55,312 nucleotides of DNA from Clostridia bacterium (GCA_017451485.1 JAFTOG010000023.1:1-55312), one strand, 5' to 3'. Positions 7,013 to 16,241 are shown, counted from the stretch's first letter. Made by a program: numbers and translations. Notes: generated from the sequence alone by a model not told the origin.

Positions 7013-8752
7013 TTGAAGATAAATGATGTTGAAAAAATAACAGGCCTTACAGGTAAGGCAATTCGTTTATATGAAAGCAAGGGACTTATAAATATATCAA
7101 GAGATACAAACGGATACCGTAATTATTCCGATAACGATATTGAGGTGTTGAAGGCTATAAAGCTACTGCGAAGTATTGATGCCTCTGTTGCTGATATAAA
7201 GCTCTATTTGTGTGGTGTTATCAGCATTGAAGAGCTTGTTGATAAGCGAAAAACACAAATATTAAAGGAAAGTGGAAAAAATACAGAAAAATACCGTATA
7301 TGCGAGAGTATTGTAAATAACAGTCCTAATAAAGAGTCCGATAATGTAGAATTTACTGAGAAAGAGGAAATAAAAACTCATAAAAACGGGGCTCTTTCTG
7401 TTGGAATTGATATAGGCACAACAACTGTCAGTGCCGTGGTTTACGACATTGATAACAAGGAACAGCTGGAGGCGTATTCTATTCCCCACAGCTCATATAT
7501 TTTTTCGGATATCAAGTACGAACAAAATACTTCTGCTATAATTAACAAATCAGAAAAGCTCCTTTACCATATTCTTGATTCCTATAAAAATATAATCAGT
7601 ATAGGAATAACAGGGCAGATGCACGGCATCGTTTATGTTAATGAAAACGGAGAAGCTGTGTCAAATCTTATGAACTGGCAGGATAAGCGTGCAGACCAGC
7701 CCTTGGAAAGTGGGAAAAGCACCTGTGAGGAGATTTTTCATATGACCGGTGAGAGTATTTCCACAGGTTATGGGGTAGCTACTCATTACTATAATATGAA
7801 AATGGGTGAGATTCCATATAATGCTGTAGGAATATGCACTATAATGGATCTGTTTGCTATGAAAATATGTGGGACAAAAAAAGTGTTGACACATACATCT
7901 GTAGCATCAAGCTTAGGTATGTTTGATATTGAAAAATCTGAGTTTATGAAGGACAAGCTGTCCCTGATAGGAATAGATGTGGGATTTCTTCCGTCTGTAA
8001 CAGGAGAAAGCATAACCATAGGGGAATGCAGAAAAATACCCGTTTCAGTACCTATCGGAGATAATCAGGCGAGCTTTTTGGGGTCTGTATGTAACAACGG
8101 AGAAAGCATACTTGTAAATATAGGAACAGGATCACAGGTATCTGCTGTTTCCGATTACCGTAAGGTATATGGAGATATTGAAATAAGACCTTTAATAGAA
8201 GGGAAATATCTTATTTGTGGTTCCGCACTCTGCGGAGGATATGCTTATTCAATGCTGGAGGAATTCTTCAGGAGCTATGCATTAAGCATGGGAATGCAGG
8301 ATATATCCCAGTATAATACCATCAATCGCATTGCATCTGATGCCTATGAAAAAGGGGAAAAAGGTCTTTTGGTTGATGTTTCGTTTTTTGGAAAAAGAAG
8401 TGACCCCTGTGCAAGAGGCTTTATTAAGAATATAGACCGACAGAGCTTTACCCCTTCTGCCCTTATTATCGGAGTGCTTAAAGGAATGTGTAATGAGCTT
8501 TATGAGCTATACGGAGCCTTTAATGACAGGAAAACAAGCATAGTAGCATCGGGAGGTGCTGTCAAAAAGAATGAGGTGCTTAAAAAACTTATAGCAGAAC
8601 GCTTTGGTATGACGGTAGATGTAAATACCGTGGAGGAGGAGGCTGCAACAGGAGTAGCTCTATTTTCAGCCCTTGCTGCTGGTAAAATAAAGTACAATAG
8701 CGGTTTTTCGGAATACATAAGATATACAAAAAGAGGATTGAATAATGAATAA
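7013..8752 (+). CDS. MerR DNA-binding domain fused to an FGGY carbohydrate kinase
   Basis: 579 residues. Residues 1-70 are a MerR helix-turn-helix (MKINDVEKITGLTGKAIR, then YESKGLI and GYRNYSDNDI). A polar linker (about 75-127) leads to an FGGY kinase (about 128-575) with D133 in GIDIGTTT, ITGQMHG, NWQDKRA, the catalytic Asp D350 in PIGDNQ, VNIGTGSQV and an adenosine motif ASGGAVKKNE. All key kinase residues seem present; GQMHG and GDNQ suggest the sedoheptulokinase/xylulokinase side of the family. The start is TTG after AGGAGGT; no better ATG is available. The last 8 bases overlap the next gene. Inference: a regulator that senses its sugar by binding or phosphorylating it and controls this operon, comparable in idea to ROK repressors. 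The sugar is unknown. Confidence 0.88.
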   Translation: MKINDVEKITGLTGKAIRLYESKGLINISRDTNGYRNYSDNDIEVLKAIKLLRSIDASVADIKLYLCGVISIEELVDKRKTQILKESGKNTEKYRICESIVNNSPNKESDNVEFTEKEEIKTHKNGALSVGIDIGTTTVSAVVYDIDNKEQLEAYSIPHSSYIFSDIKYEQNTSAIINKSEKLLYHILDSYKNIISIGITGQMHGIVYVNENGEAVSNLMNWQDKRADQPLESGKSTCEEIFHMTGESISTGYGVATHYYNMKMGEIPYNAVGICTIMDLFAMKICGTKKVLTHTSVASSLGMFDIEKSEFMKDKLSLIGIDVGFLPSVTGESITIGECRKIPVSVPIGDNQASFLGSVCNNGESILVNIGTGSQVSAVSDYRKVYGDIEIRPLIEGKYLICGSALCGGYAYSMLEEFFRSYALSMGMQDISQYNTINRIASDAYEKGEKGLLVDVSFFGKRSDPCARGFIKNIDRQSFTPSALIIGVLKGMCNELYELYGAFNDRKTSIVASGGAVKKNEVLKKLIAERFGMTVDVNTVEEEAATGVALFSALAAGKIKYNSGFSEYIRYTKRGLNNE

Positions 8753-9950
8753 AACAAAGATAGCGTTTGAAATAAATAATCTTCCACTTTACTCTGTTTC
8801 ATATAAAAACGGAAGAAAGGGCCTTGAAATACAAGCCTTTGATGGCATTCTTACAGTATCGGTGCAGTATGATTATGACAGACGCCCCCTTGATTTAAGC
8901 TCTGAAATATTTGAAGGAGACAGAGTTGAGGTTGTATTTTTTGATCATAGAATAGAGCTGTATATAAATGGAGAAATAAAGGACGAGGAATGGCCCGATG
9001 GTAAAAGACTTTTCGGGATAGATGATATATTTACACCCGATATAGGCGTTACGGCAGAAGAGTGTGAATATATTGAAGCCGAGCTTCCAAGCATTGTTTC
9101 AAGCTTTGAAAATGCCGAGGGCTGGTATCCCGGTAACGGAGTATTTGTAGGTGACTGTATGCCTTATATAAGGAATGGGGAATACCATGTTTTGTACCTT
9201 AAGGACCGTCACCACCATAGGAGTAAATGGGGAATGGGTGCCCACCAATGGGAGCATATTTCAACCAAGGATTTTAATTCCTGGCTTGTTCATCCTATGG
9301 CTGTCCCTATTACAGAGCCGTGGGAGGGCTCTATATGCACGGGCTCCTGGATAAGAAACGGAAAGATAGAATATTTATACTATACGATAAGACGGGGTAG
9401 GGGACAGTCTGCCATAATCACACGCAGTATTTCAAGGGACGGCTATCATTTTGTCAAGGACAATAGCTTTGGCTTCGAGGTGTCGGAAAAGTATCACCGT
9501 TCCAGTGCGAGAGATCCGAAGGTTATAATGGGAGAGGACGGACTGTTTCATATGTTCCTGACCACCAGCCTGGTTAAGGAAAATAAGGGCTGTCTTGCCC
9601 ATTACATATCGTCGGATATGGAAAAATGGGATGAGGTGGAGGAGCCTATATATACCGTACCTAATTCCGACCAGCCGGAGTGTCCGGATTACTTCAAGTA
9701 CAATGGTAAATATTATCTTATTTTCAGTATTCGTGGAAGAGCCAGATATATGGTGTCTGATAAGCCCTTTGAGGGATTTGAGACAATAGATGATACCCTA
9801 ATACCCTGTGCGGGTGTACCAAAATGTGCAGAATGGAACGGCAGACTGATATTTACAGGCTTTAAGGTGATAAACGGATATGCCGGCTCTATGACCTTTA
9901 AGGGTGCTACAGCCGAGAAAAACGGAAGGCTCATATTCGAAGATTTATAA
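8745..9950 (+). CDS. GH32-like (clan GH-J) glycoside hydrolase with non-standard first motif
   Basis: 401 residues. A small beta-rich N-terminal part (about 1-105) precedes a five-bladed propeller. Seen: RDP motif (R256-D257-P258) and ECPD (E312-C313), both standard for GH32. The usual first-blade WMNDPNG is replaced by a VGDCMP sequence whose D137 lies almost where the nucleophile should be, followed by NGEYHVLYL as in GH32. So the three acids could be D137, D257 and E312. No signal peptide, so it acts inside the cell. It is translationally coupled to the MerR-kinase gene (8-base overlap), suggesting that it makes the kinase substrate. The substrate need not be a fructan. Confidence 0.7.
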   Translation: MNKTKIAFEINNLPLYSVSYKNGRKGLEIQAFDGILTVSVQYDYDRRPLDLSSEIFEGDRVEVVFFDHRIELYINGEIKDEEWPDGKRLFGIDDIFTPDIGVTAEECEYIEAELPSIVSSFENAEGWYPGNGVFVGDCMPYIRNGEYHVLYLKDRHHHRSKWGMGAHQWEHISTKDFNSWLVHPMAVPITEPWEGSICTGSWIRNGKIEYLYYTIRRGRGQSAIITRSISRDGYHFVKDNSFGFEVSEKYHRSSARDPKVIMGEDGLFHMFLTTSLVKENKGCLAHYISSDMEKWDEVEEPIYTVPNSDQPECPDYFKYNGKYYLIFSIRGRARYMVSDKPFEGFETIDDTLIPCAGVPKCAEWNGRLIFTGFKVINGYAGSMTFKGATAEKNGRLIFEDL

Positions 9951-9962
9951 TAGTGTTCATTA

Positions 9963-9991
9963 TTGAAAACAATACATAGATATGGTATAAT
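9963..9991 (+). promoter_or_regulatory. Promoter of the beta-mannosidase gene
   Basis: TTGAAA (9963-9968), 17 bases, TATAAT (9986-9991). The spacer contains ACATAGATA, found inverted in the spacer of the uxuA promoter at 12500-12508. Confidence 0.65.
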
Positions 9992-10041
9992 CATAAAGTA
10001 GGGAAAAAACGTACTGTATATGCTATAAAAGGAGAAGTCAA

Positions 10042-12438
10042 ATGTTTATAGATAATTGGAAAATGAATTATAAAGAGCATTACGGTCTTGAATGTAAGGC
10101 TCCATGTTCTATGTATAGCGTATTGCTTCAGCATGGGTTGATAGAGGACCCATTCTACGGCATTAACGAGCTTGAATATACTAAGCTGTCTTCTGATGAT
10201 TGTACCTTTGAGTCGGAGTTTTACATTGATGAAAATACAATACATCAAAAGCATAATGAGCTTGTATTTTTAGGACTTGACACATTATGTAAGATTTATA
10301 TAAACGGTGAGCCTCTTAACGAGACAAAAAATATGCACAGGCGATACATCTTCGATGTTAGTGACTATATTTGTGTCGGTAAAAACACCGTACGACTTGA
10401 GTTTTCATCACCGACAGAGTATTTCAAGGAGATGAATAACAAGCATTTTTTACAGACTAACGCAGATACAATTCCGGGTGCTGCACATCTTCGCAAGGCA
10501 TTTTATATGTCGGGATGGGATTGGGGACCTATGCTTCCGGATATGGGAATATTCCGTCCCGTTTATGTTGATTCCTACAATGGTGACAGAATAGATAATA
10601 TTTTTGTCCGTCAGCATCATAATGACGGTAGGGTTATACTTGATATATCCGTGGAGACGAGACATAATACCGATTGTGATATTTCTGTTACCGTAGACGG
10701 TAAGGAAATAATGCTTGATAAAAGTAAAAAAGGACGGGTTATAATAGATAACCCAAGGCTCTGGTGGGCACGAGGCTACGGAGAGCAAAATTTATATGAT
10801 ATTACAGCTAAAATTATAGAAAACGGCGAGGGAGTGGATGAAAAAACACAAAAAATCGGTCTCCGTACCCTTACCGTAAGCACAGCCAAGGACGAAAACG
10901 GAAGTGAATTTTGCTTTGTATTAAACGGCGTTAAAGTATTTGCCATGGGTGCAAATTATATTCCACAGGATAATATTTTATCACGCATAAATCCTCAGCG
11001 TACAGAGGAGCTTATTAAAATGGCTCTTGACGCAAATTTCAACTGTCTTCGTGTATGGGGTGGAGGATATTATCCGGAGGATGAATTTTACGACCTTTGT
11101 GATAAATACGGTTTTATGGTGTGGCAGGACAGCATGATAGCATGCTGTAATGTGTGGCTCAGCAAGGAAATGACAGAGGAGTATAAGGAGGAGATGATCT
11201 ATAATCTTAAGAGATTAAGACATCATCCGTCTCTCGGAATCTGGTGTGGAAATAATGAAATGGAAGAGGCCGTTATGTATTGGGACGGCTTTGGAGGAAA
11301 TAATGCCCTTGTAAGAGAGGACTATATTAATCTATATGAGAGGATTTTCCCCGAGCTTGTACAAATGTACGCCCCGGAGACCTTTTATTGGCAGGCGAGC
11401 CCCTCATCGGGTGGAGGCTTTGACGACCCCAGATGCGATAGCAGAGGAGACACCCATTTTTGGGAGGTTTGGCACGGAAACAAGCCCTTTACCGAGTATA
11501 GAAAGCGTAAATTTCGTTTCTGCTCCGAATACGGATTCGAGAGCTATCCATCAATGAAAACAATTAAAGCCTTCTGTGAAGAGAAGGATATGAACTGTTT
11601 TTCAAGAGTTATGGAAAATCACCAGAAGTGTAAATCCGGTAATATGAAGATACTTATGTATCTTGCAGATAATTATCTGTATCCAAACTCCTTTGAGACC
11701 CTTGTTTATGCGTCTCAGCTCCTGCAGGCTGATGCAATAAAATACGGTGTTGAGCATTTCAGAAGATGCAGAGGATATACAATGGGCTCTGTTTACTGGC
11801 AGTTTAATGACTGCTGGCCCGTGGCATCATGGTCAAGTGTAGACAGCTTTGGCAGATATAAGGCTCTCCACTATGCTGCAAAGAAATTTTATTCTCCGGT
11901 TGCAATGGGACTTTTCCTTGAAAAGTACACCTTGACGGTTAACATTGCTAACGAGACTATGAAGGACTTTAACGGTAGCGTAAAAGTATATTTTAGCGAC
12001 ACATCCTTCAACATTTCTAAGGAATTTTGTAAAGAGATATCTGTTTCAGAGCTTTCATCCAAGGATGTTTTAACAGTTGTAGCACAGTACTCCGATAAGT
12101 ACGGTGAATACATATATGCAGAGCTTTATGATGAGAATGGGGAGCTTATAATGCGACAGACAGAGCTTTATGTACCTCCTAAATTCTTTGAGTGGAAAAA
12201 GCCTACATTTACTGTCGATATACAGGACTTCGATAACGGTGTTACAATTGATATTGCCTCGGATGTATTTGCAAAGGGAGTTTATATTGACTTCGACTCC
12301 TGTGACCCTGTGCTGTCTGATAATTTTATAAACCTTACAAATAAAGATAAGGTCAGAATCTATGCAAAAACAGAAAAAAATTCCAAGGAGCTATATGACT
12401 CTCTTAAGATTATTTCTGTATATGACATAGGAAGGTAA
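10042..12438 (+). CDS. GH2 beta-mannosidase
   Basis: 798 residues, no signal peptide, cytoplasmic. Family plan: jelly-roll N-terminal domain (about 1-170), immunoglobulin-like domain, TIM barrel (about 280-600), then C-terminal beta domains. Seen: ANYIPQDNILSRI and FNCLRVWGGGYYPEDEFYDLCD, typical of beta-mannosidase rather than beta-galactosidase; acid/base E406 in GNNEMEE and nucleophile E496 in CSEYGFES. It removes terminal beta-linked mannose from mannan oligosaccharides or N-glycan cores. It has its own promoter and AAAGGAG site and is followed by a terminator. Its position before uxuA/uxuB suggests one catabolic regulon for mannose- or hexuronate-containing glycans. Confidence 0.9.
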   Translation: MFIDNWKMNYKEHYGLECKAPCSMYSVLLQHGLIEDPFYGINELEYTKLSSDDCTFESEFYIDENTIHQKHNELVFLGLDTLCKIYINGEPLNETKNMHRRYIFDVSDYICVGKNTVRLEFSSPTEYFKEMNNKHFLQTNADTIPGAAHLRKAFYMSGWDWGPMLPDMGIFRPVYVDSYNGDRIDNIFVRQHHNDGRVILDISVETRHNTDCDISVTVDGKEIMLDKSKKGRVIIDNPRLWWARGYGEQNLYDITAKIIENGEGVDEKTQKIGLRTLTVSTAKDENGSEFCFVLNGVKVFAMGANYIPQDNILSRINPQRTEELIKMALDANFNCLRVWGGGYYPEDEFYDLCDKYGFMVWQDSMIACCNVWLSKEMTEEYKEEMIYNLKRLRHHPSLGIWCGNNEMEEAVMYWDGFGGNNALVREDYINLYERIFPELVQMYAPETFYWQASPSSGGGFDDPRCDSRGDTHFWEVWHGNKPFTEYRKRKFRFCSEYGFESYPSMKTIKAFCEEKDMNCFSRVMENHQKCKSGNMKILMYLADNYLYPNSFETLVYASQLLQADAIKYGVEHFRRCRGYTMGSVYWQFNDCWPVASWSSVDSFGRYKALHYAAKKFYSPVAMGLFLEKYTLTVNIANETMKDFNGSVKVYFSDTSFNISKEFCKEISVSELSSKDVLTVVAQYSDKYGEYIYAELYDENGELIMRQTELYVPPKFFEWKKPTFTVDIQDFDNGVTIDIASDVFAKGVYIDFDSCDPVLSDNFINLTNKDKVRIYAKTEKNSKELYDSLKIISVYDIGR

Positions 12439-12443
12439 AATAT

Positions 12444-12471
12444 AAAAGCAGACACACAGTCTGCTTTTTTT
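12444..12471 (+). terminator. Terminator after the beta-mannosidase gene
   Basis: AAAAGCAGAC and GTCTGCTTTTTTT pair around ACACA. Confidence 0.85.
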
Positions 12472-12490
12472 ACTTAATTTTAGATTTTTA

Positions 12491-12519
12491 TTGAAAAAAT
12501 ATCTATGTTGTGATATACT
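12491..12519 (+). promoter_or_regulatory. Promoter of uxuA-uxuB
   Basis: TTGAAA (12491-12496), 17 bases, TATACT (12514-12519) with an extended TGTGA before the -10. The spacer carries TATCTATGT, the reverse complement of ACATAGATA in the promoter at 9963. Confidence 0.65.
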
Positions 12520-12552
12520 TAAATAAATTTGAAGCATTAAGGAGAATAAGTT

Positions 12553-13635
12553 ATGCAAATGACTTTTCGTTGGTACGGCGAGGGTAATGATAAAATCAGC
12601 CTTTCTGATATAAAGCAAATACCCGGCGTTGACGGTATAGTATGGGCATTGCACCATAAAATGCCCGGTGAAATATGGTATGAGGATGAGATTGCTGAGG
12701 TAAAGCGTCAATGCAACGCATATGGCTTTAATATCGATGTAGTAGAATCGGTTAATGTGCACGATGATATTAAAATCGGACTTCCCACAAGAGACAAATA
12801 TATCGAAAATTATAAAACCACAATACGGAATTTGTCGAAATTCGGAGTAAAGGTAATTTGTTATAATTTTATGCCTATTTTCGACTGGACAAGAAGTGAT
12901 TTATTCCACCCTGTGGGAGACGGCTCAACAGCGTTATTTTATCAGAAGAATATGATACAGGATGACTATAATGCCATGGCTAAGTATATTCTTGACTTTA
13001 CCGAGAAGTACAATATGTCCTTTCCCGGCTGGGAGCCTGAGAGAATGGCTAAGCTTGATGAGCTTTTTAAGGCTTATGAGGGCGTTACCAAGGAGAAGCT
13101 TTGGGAAAATCTTAAGTATTTCCTTGAGGCCATTATGCCCACCTGCCGTGAATGTGATATAAAAATGGCTATACATATGGATGATCCACCGTGGGATATT
13201 TTCGGCTTACCAAGACTTCTTGTGGATGAAAAAAGCATCGGCAGATTTCTTTCTATGGTAGATGATGAATATAATTGCCTGACCCTTTGCTCAGGAAGTC
13301 TTAATGCTAATCCCGACAATAATGTTGCATCCATAGTCCGTAAGTATTGTGACAGGATAGCCTTTGCCCACATAAGAAATGTAAAGCATTTTGAAAACGG
13401 AGATTTTTCTGAGGCAAGCCATAGGGATTGCGACGGAGATACAGGAATTATAGATATTTTAAGGGCGTATCACGACGGAGGCTTTAAGGGTTATATCCGT
13501 CCCGACCATGGCAGACACCTGTGGGGCGAGGGTGCAGGAACAGTACGCCCGGGCTACGGTCTTTATGACAGAGCTTTGGGAATTATGTATATGCTGGGAG
13601 TATGGGATACTCTCGAAAAGGAGTGTAGAAAATGA
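12553..13635 (+). CDS. uxuA: Mannonate dehydratase
   Basis: 360 residues, full length. It converts D-mannonate to 2-keto-3-deoxygluconate in the glucuronate pathway. Seen: the N-terminal MTFRWYGEGND and IPGVDGIVWALH, HMDDPPWDIFGLPR, LCSGSL and AFAHIRNVK, and C-terminal YIRPDHGRHLWGE, all characteristic UxuA motifs including metal-binding His, Cys and Asp residues. The start follows AAGGAGAATAAGTT. The stop overlaps the uxuB start by four bases (ATGA), so translation is coupled. No uxaC (isomerase), kdgK or kdgA lies in the window, so the pathway must be completed elsewhere. Confidence 0.93.
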   Translation: MQMTFRWYGEGNDKISLSDIKQIPGVDGIVWALHHKMPGEIWYEDEIAEVKRQCNAYGFNIDVVESVNVHDDIKIGLPTRDKYIENYKTTIRNLSKFGVKVICYNFMPIFDWTRSDLFHPVGDGSTALFYQKNMIQDDYNAMAKYILDFTEKYNMSFPGWEPERMAKLDELFKAYEGVTKEKLWENLKYFLEAIMPTCRECDIKMAIHMDDPPWDIFGLPRLLVDEKSIGRFLSMVDDEYNCLTLCSGSLNANPDNNVASIVRKYCDRIAFAHIRNVKHFENGDFSEASHRDCDGDTGIIDILRAYHDGGFKGYIRPDHGRHLWGEGAGTVRPGYGLYDRALGIMYMLGVWDTLEKECRK

Positions 13636-14477
13636 TAAATCTTCCATTAAATATTGATTATACCGATAAGGTTGTTGTAGTAACAGGTGCAGGTGGACTT
13701 ATTTGTGGAGCTATGGCAAGGGCATTTGCACAGAGTGGTGCTAAGGTTGCTGCCCTTGACTTGAATGAGGAAGCAGTAAAGAAGCTTGCTAATGAGCTTA
13801 AGGCAGAGGGCTTTATCTGTGAGGGCTATAAGGTTAATGTTCTTGATCCCAATGCACTTAAGGAGGTGCACAAGGCAGTTCTTTCTGACCTTGGAGAGTG
13901 TGATATTCTTGTAAATGGAGCCGGAGGAAACAATCCAAGGGCGACTACAGATAATGAATATCAGCACGAGGCAAAGGAGGGTGGCAAATCCTTCTTTGAT
14001 CTTGAAGCAGATGGAGTTGATTTTGTATTTAAGCTTAATTTTCAGGGCACACTGCTTCCGACACAGGTATTTGCTAAGGATATGGTAGGCAAGAAAGCAG
14101 GATGCATCCTTAACATATCCTCGATGAATGCCTACACTCCCTTAACAAAGATACCTGCCTATTCGGCAGCCAAGGCAGGAATATCCAACTTTACACAATG
14201 GCTTGCAACTCATTTTGCCGGTACCGGCATTCGCTGTAATGCCATTGCCCCCGGTTTTTTGGTTTCTGCCCAGAACTACAGACTTCTTTTTAATGAGGAC
14301 GGTACTCCAACTGCAAGAAGTGCAAAAATACTTAAGGGCACCCCAATGGATCGCTATGTGGATGCCTCTGAGCTTCTCGGTGCAACGCTTTTCCTCTGCG
14401 ATGACCGTTCTGCATCTGCAATTACAGGAGTAGTGCTTCCTATTGACTGCGGTTTTGCCGCATATTCCGGAGTTTAA
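13632..14477 (+). CDS. uxuB: D-mannonate oxidoreductase (SDR-type fructuronate reductase)
   Basis: 281 residues. Short-chain dehydrogenase: NAD(P)-binding VVTGAGGLICG near residues 17-27, the NGAGGNN turn, catalytic Ser in LNISSMNAY and YSAAKAG (Tyr-x-x-x-Lys). The long insert with NEYQHEAKEGGKSFFDLE before the catalytic part is typical of the SDR that accompanies uxuA in Firmicutes (YjmF type). It reduces fructuronate to mannonate. Coupling with uxuA supports the call. It is unrelated to the long-chain UxuB of E. coli, so the symbol is by function only. Confidence 0.85.
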   Translation: MINLPLNIDYTDKVVVVTGAGGLICGAMARAFAQSGAKVAALDLNEEAVKKLANELKAEGFICEGYKVNVLDPNALKEVHKAVLSDLGECDILVNGAGGNNPRATTDNEYQHEAKEGGKSFFDLEADGVDFVFKLNFQGTLLPTQVFAKDMVGKKAGCILNISSMNAYTPLTKIPAYSAAKAGISNFTQWLATHFAGTGIRCNAIAPGFLVSAQNYRLLFNEDGTPTARSAKILKGTPMDRYVDASELLGATLFLCDDRSASAITGVVLPIDCGFAAYSGV

Positions 14478-14483
14478 TATCTG

Positions 14484-14521
14484 AAAATGGTTGCTTGTAG
14501 TCATACAAACAACCATTTTTT
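14484..14521. terminator. Terminator after uxuB
   Basis: AAAATGGTTG pairs with CAACCATTTTTT; an inner TTGT/ACAA extends the stem. Confidence 0.8.
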
Positions 14522-14552
14522 GAAAAAAGGAAATATTTTTTCAAATCACGCC

Positions 14553-14580
14553 AACCTTTTGAATTTTTAATTCACTATAT
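14553..14580 (+). promoter_or_regulatory. Candidate ECF-sigma promoter (autoregulation)
   Basis: AACCTTTT (14553-14560), 13 bases, ACTATAT (14574-14580), with no good sigma-A -35/-10 pair nearby. The same two words with the same 13-base gap occur at 28009-28036 before the ABC exporter. AACC-type -35 elements are usual for ECF sigma factors. A start near 14587 would leave a short leader with the GGAGA ribosome site. Confidence 0.55.
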
Positions 14581-14606
14581 AGTCAAACAGCGCTGGAGAA
14601 AAGAAA

Positions 14607-16229
14607 ATGGAAAAACAAAAAGCCGATAAAATCATAACCGAATATCTTAAAAAAATATACGGCTTCGCTATGAAAAAAAGCTTTTCGTATCACGAGGCAG
14701 AGGATCTGTGCTACGATATTATTGACGAGGTATATTCATCCTTATTAAAATCCGATGAAATAGAAAATATTGAGGGATATATCTGGAGAATAAGTGAGCA
14801 CACATACGCAAAATATGTAGCAAGGAAGAAAAAGCTGTTGGGAGTGTCCCTTGACAATGTTGTCCTTCCACACTATGATGAATATTTTTTTGAGAATAAT
14901 AATGATGAAACAGATCTTCTCCGTAGGGAAATTGCATTTCTTTCATCGGTGAGACGGCGTATAATTTTCCTTTTCTATTATGAAAACAAGACCATTTCGG
15001 AAATTTCCCGGGAAATAAGCATCCCTGAGGGAACTGTGAAATGGCATCTTAACAAAGCAAAATTTGACTTGAAGGAAGGATTGAAAATGGAAAGAAAAAT
15101 CGGTAATCTCGGATTAAATCCAATAATAGCGTTGGACATGGGCCACTCGGGAAGACCGGGTAACAACGGAGGACCTGAGGCATACATAGGCGACAAGCTT
15201 AATTTGAACCTTGTTTACAGTGTATACCATACACCCAAAACAAAGGATGAAATTGCCGAGGAGCTTGGTGTAACTCCTGTGTATATCGAGGATAATATCA
15301 AAAGACTTGAGGAAAATGGCTTTCTTGTTAAAAAAGACGGTAAATATACGACTTATGTAAAGTTTGGAAAAACAAAATACTCAAAGGAAATGAGTGAGAA
15401 AAAGAGCAAAATACAGCTCGAAATAGCAGAGCTTCTTGCGAAGGAATACGCCCCTCTCGTAATAGAAGCAGTTAAGGAAGTAAAGGATGTATATATCCCG
15501 GGAGGAAACCGTGAGCTTCTTTATGCTCTGGCAATTTTAAACGGAATAGCCGAAAAATGTGGAATCAGTATTAAAAAGGATTATTCAAAATACGATATAA
15601 AAACCACGGATGGTGGTGACTATATTGCCTATGTAGACCTTAAGAAGGAGTGTGAGGATCCTGATTATGTACCTACTCTTACTTTGCCGAGCTATTGGGC
15701 GTGTGGTAGTATGACAAGAGACTCGGATAAGTATCCAATTTATAGCTGGTCCATAGATTCAAGATATTCATCCCGTAAGGGCGGATGGCAGAATAACTAT
15801 ACCTCTGATTACGAATACCTTTACGAGGCTATGACAGGGCTTATTGTCGAAAATTCTGCGACAGATGATAAGTTTAACCGTTTAAGAGAAAGAAAGTTCC
15901 TTACCGAGGATGGAAGCGTTAATATTTTGATGGTAAAGGGTGAGGCTAATGCCTTCTTTGATAAGATCCCCTGTCTTAGTGAGAATCTGAAGGAAAAGTA
16001 TGCAAGGCTTGCTCTTGAATTTGCAATGATGGAGGCAAAATATTATCCTCCACAGATGCAGGATCTTGTAGTGGGCTGGGAGGCAGGAAACTTTATAGGC
16101 ACCAAGGTAGCCCTTATGGTAATGGATATACTTTACAGTAACGGAACCTTTGCCCCCTTGACAGAAAATGAGAAGGTAACAGCCAACCTTATTATGTTTA
16201 CAGATAAATTACCAAATGAAATTAAATAA
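14607..16229 (+). CDS. ECF-type sigma factor with long winged-helix C-terminal extension
   Basis: 540 residues, about three times the usual ECF size. Seen: region 2 (about 1-75; YHEAEDLCYDIIDEVYSSL, IEGYIWRISEHTYAKYVAR), region 4 helix-turn-helix (about 108-150; RRRIIFLFYYENKTISEIS then IPEGTVKWHLNKAK), a Gly-rich linker near 170-190, then a winged helix (about 199-260; KTKDEIAEELGVTPVYIEDN and GFLVKKDGKYTTY). Residues 260-540 form a domain I do not recognise, mixed alpha/beta and rich in Tyr, with no membrane helix. No anti-sigma gene is adjacent, so the extension may itself hold and release the sigma part in response to a ligand (inference). An 83-residue partner follows 12 bases downstream. 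Confidence 0.78.
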   Translation: MEKQKADKIITEYLKKIYGFAMKKSFSYHEAEDLCYDIIDEVYSSLLKSDEIENIEGYIWRISEHTYAKYVARKKKLLGVSLDNVVLPHYDEYFFENNNDETDLLRREIAFLSSVRRRIIFLFYYENKTISEISREISIPEGTVKWHLNKAKFDLKEGLKMERKIGNLGLNPIIALDMGHSGRPGNNGGPEAYIGDKLNLNLVYSVYHTPKTKDEIAEELGVTPVYIEDNIKRLEENGFLVKKDGKYTTYVKFGKTKYSKEMSEKKSKIQLEIAELLAKEYAPLVIEAVKEVKDVYIPGGNRELLYALAILNGIAEKCGISIKKDYSKYDIKTTDGGDYIAYVDLKKECEDPDYVPTLTLPSYWACGSMTRDSDKYPIYSWSIDSRYSSRKGGWQNNYTSDYEYLYEAMTGLIVENSATDDKFNRLRERKFLTEDGSVNILMVKGEANAFFDKIPCLSENLKEKYARLALEFAMMEAKYYPPQMQDLVVGWEAGNFIGTKVALMVMDILYSNGTFAPLTENEKVTANLIMFTDKLPNEIK

Positions 16230-16241
16230 AGGAGAGTTAAA

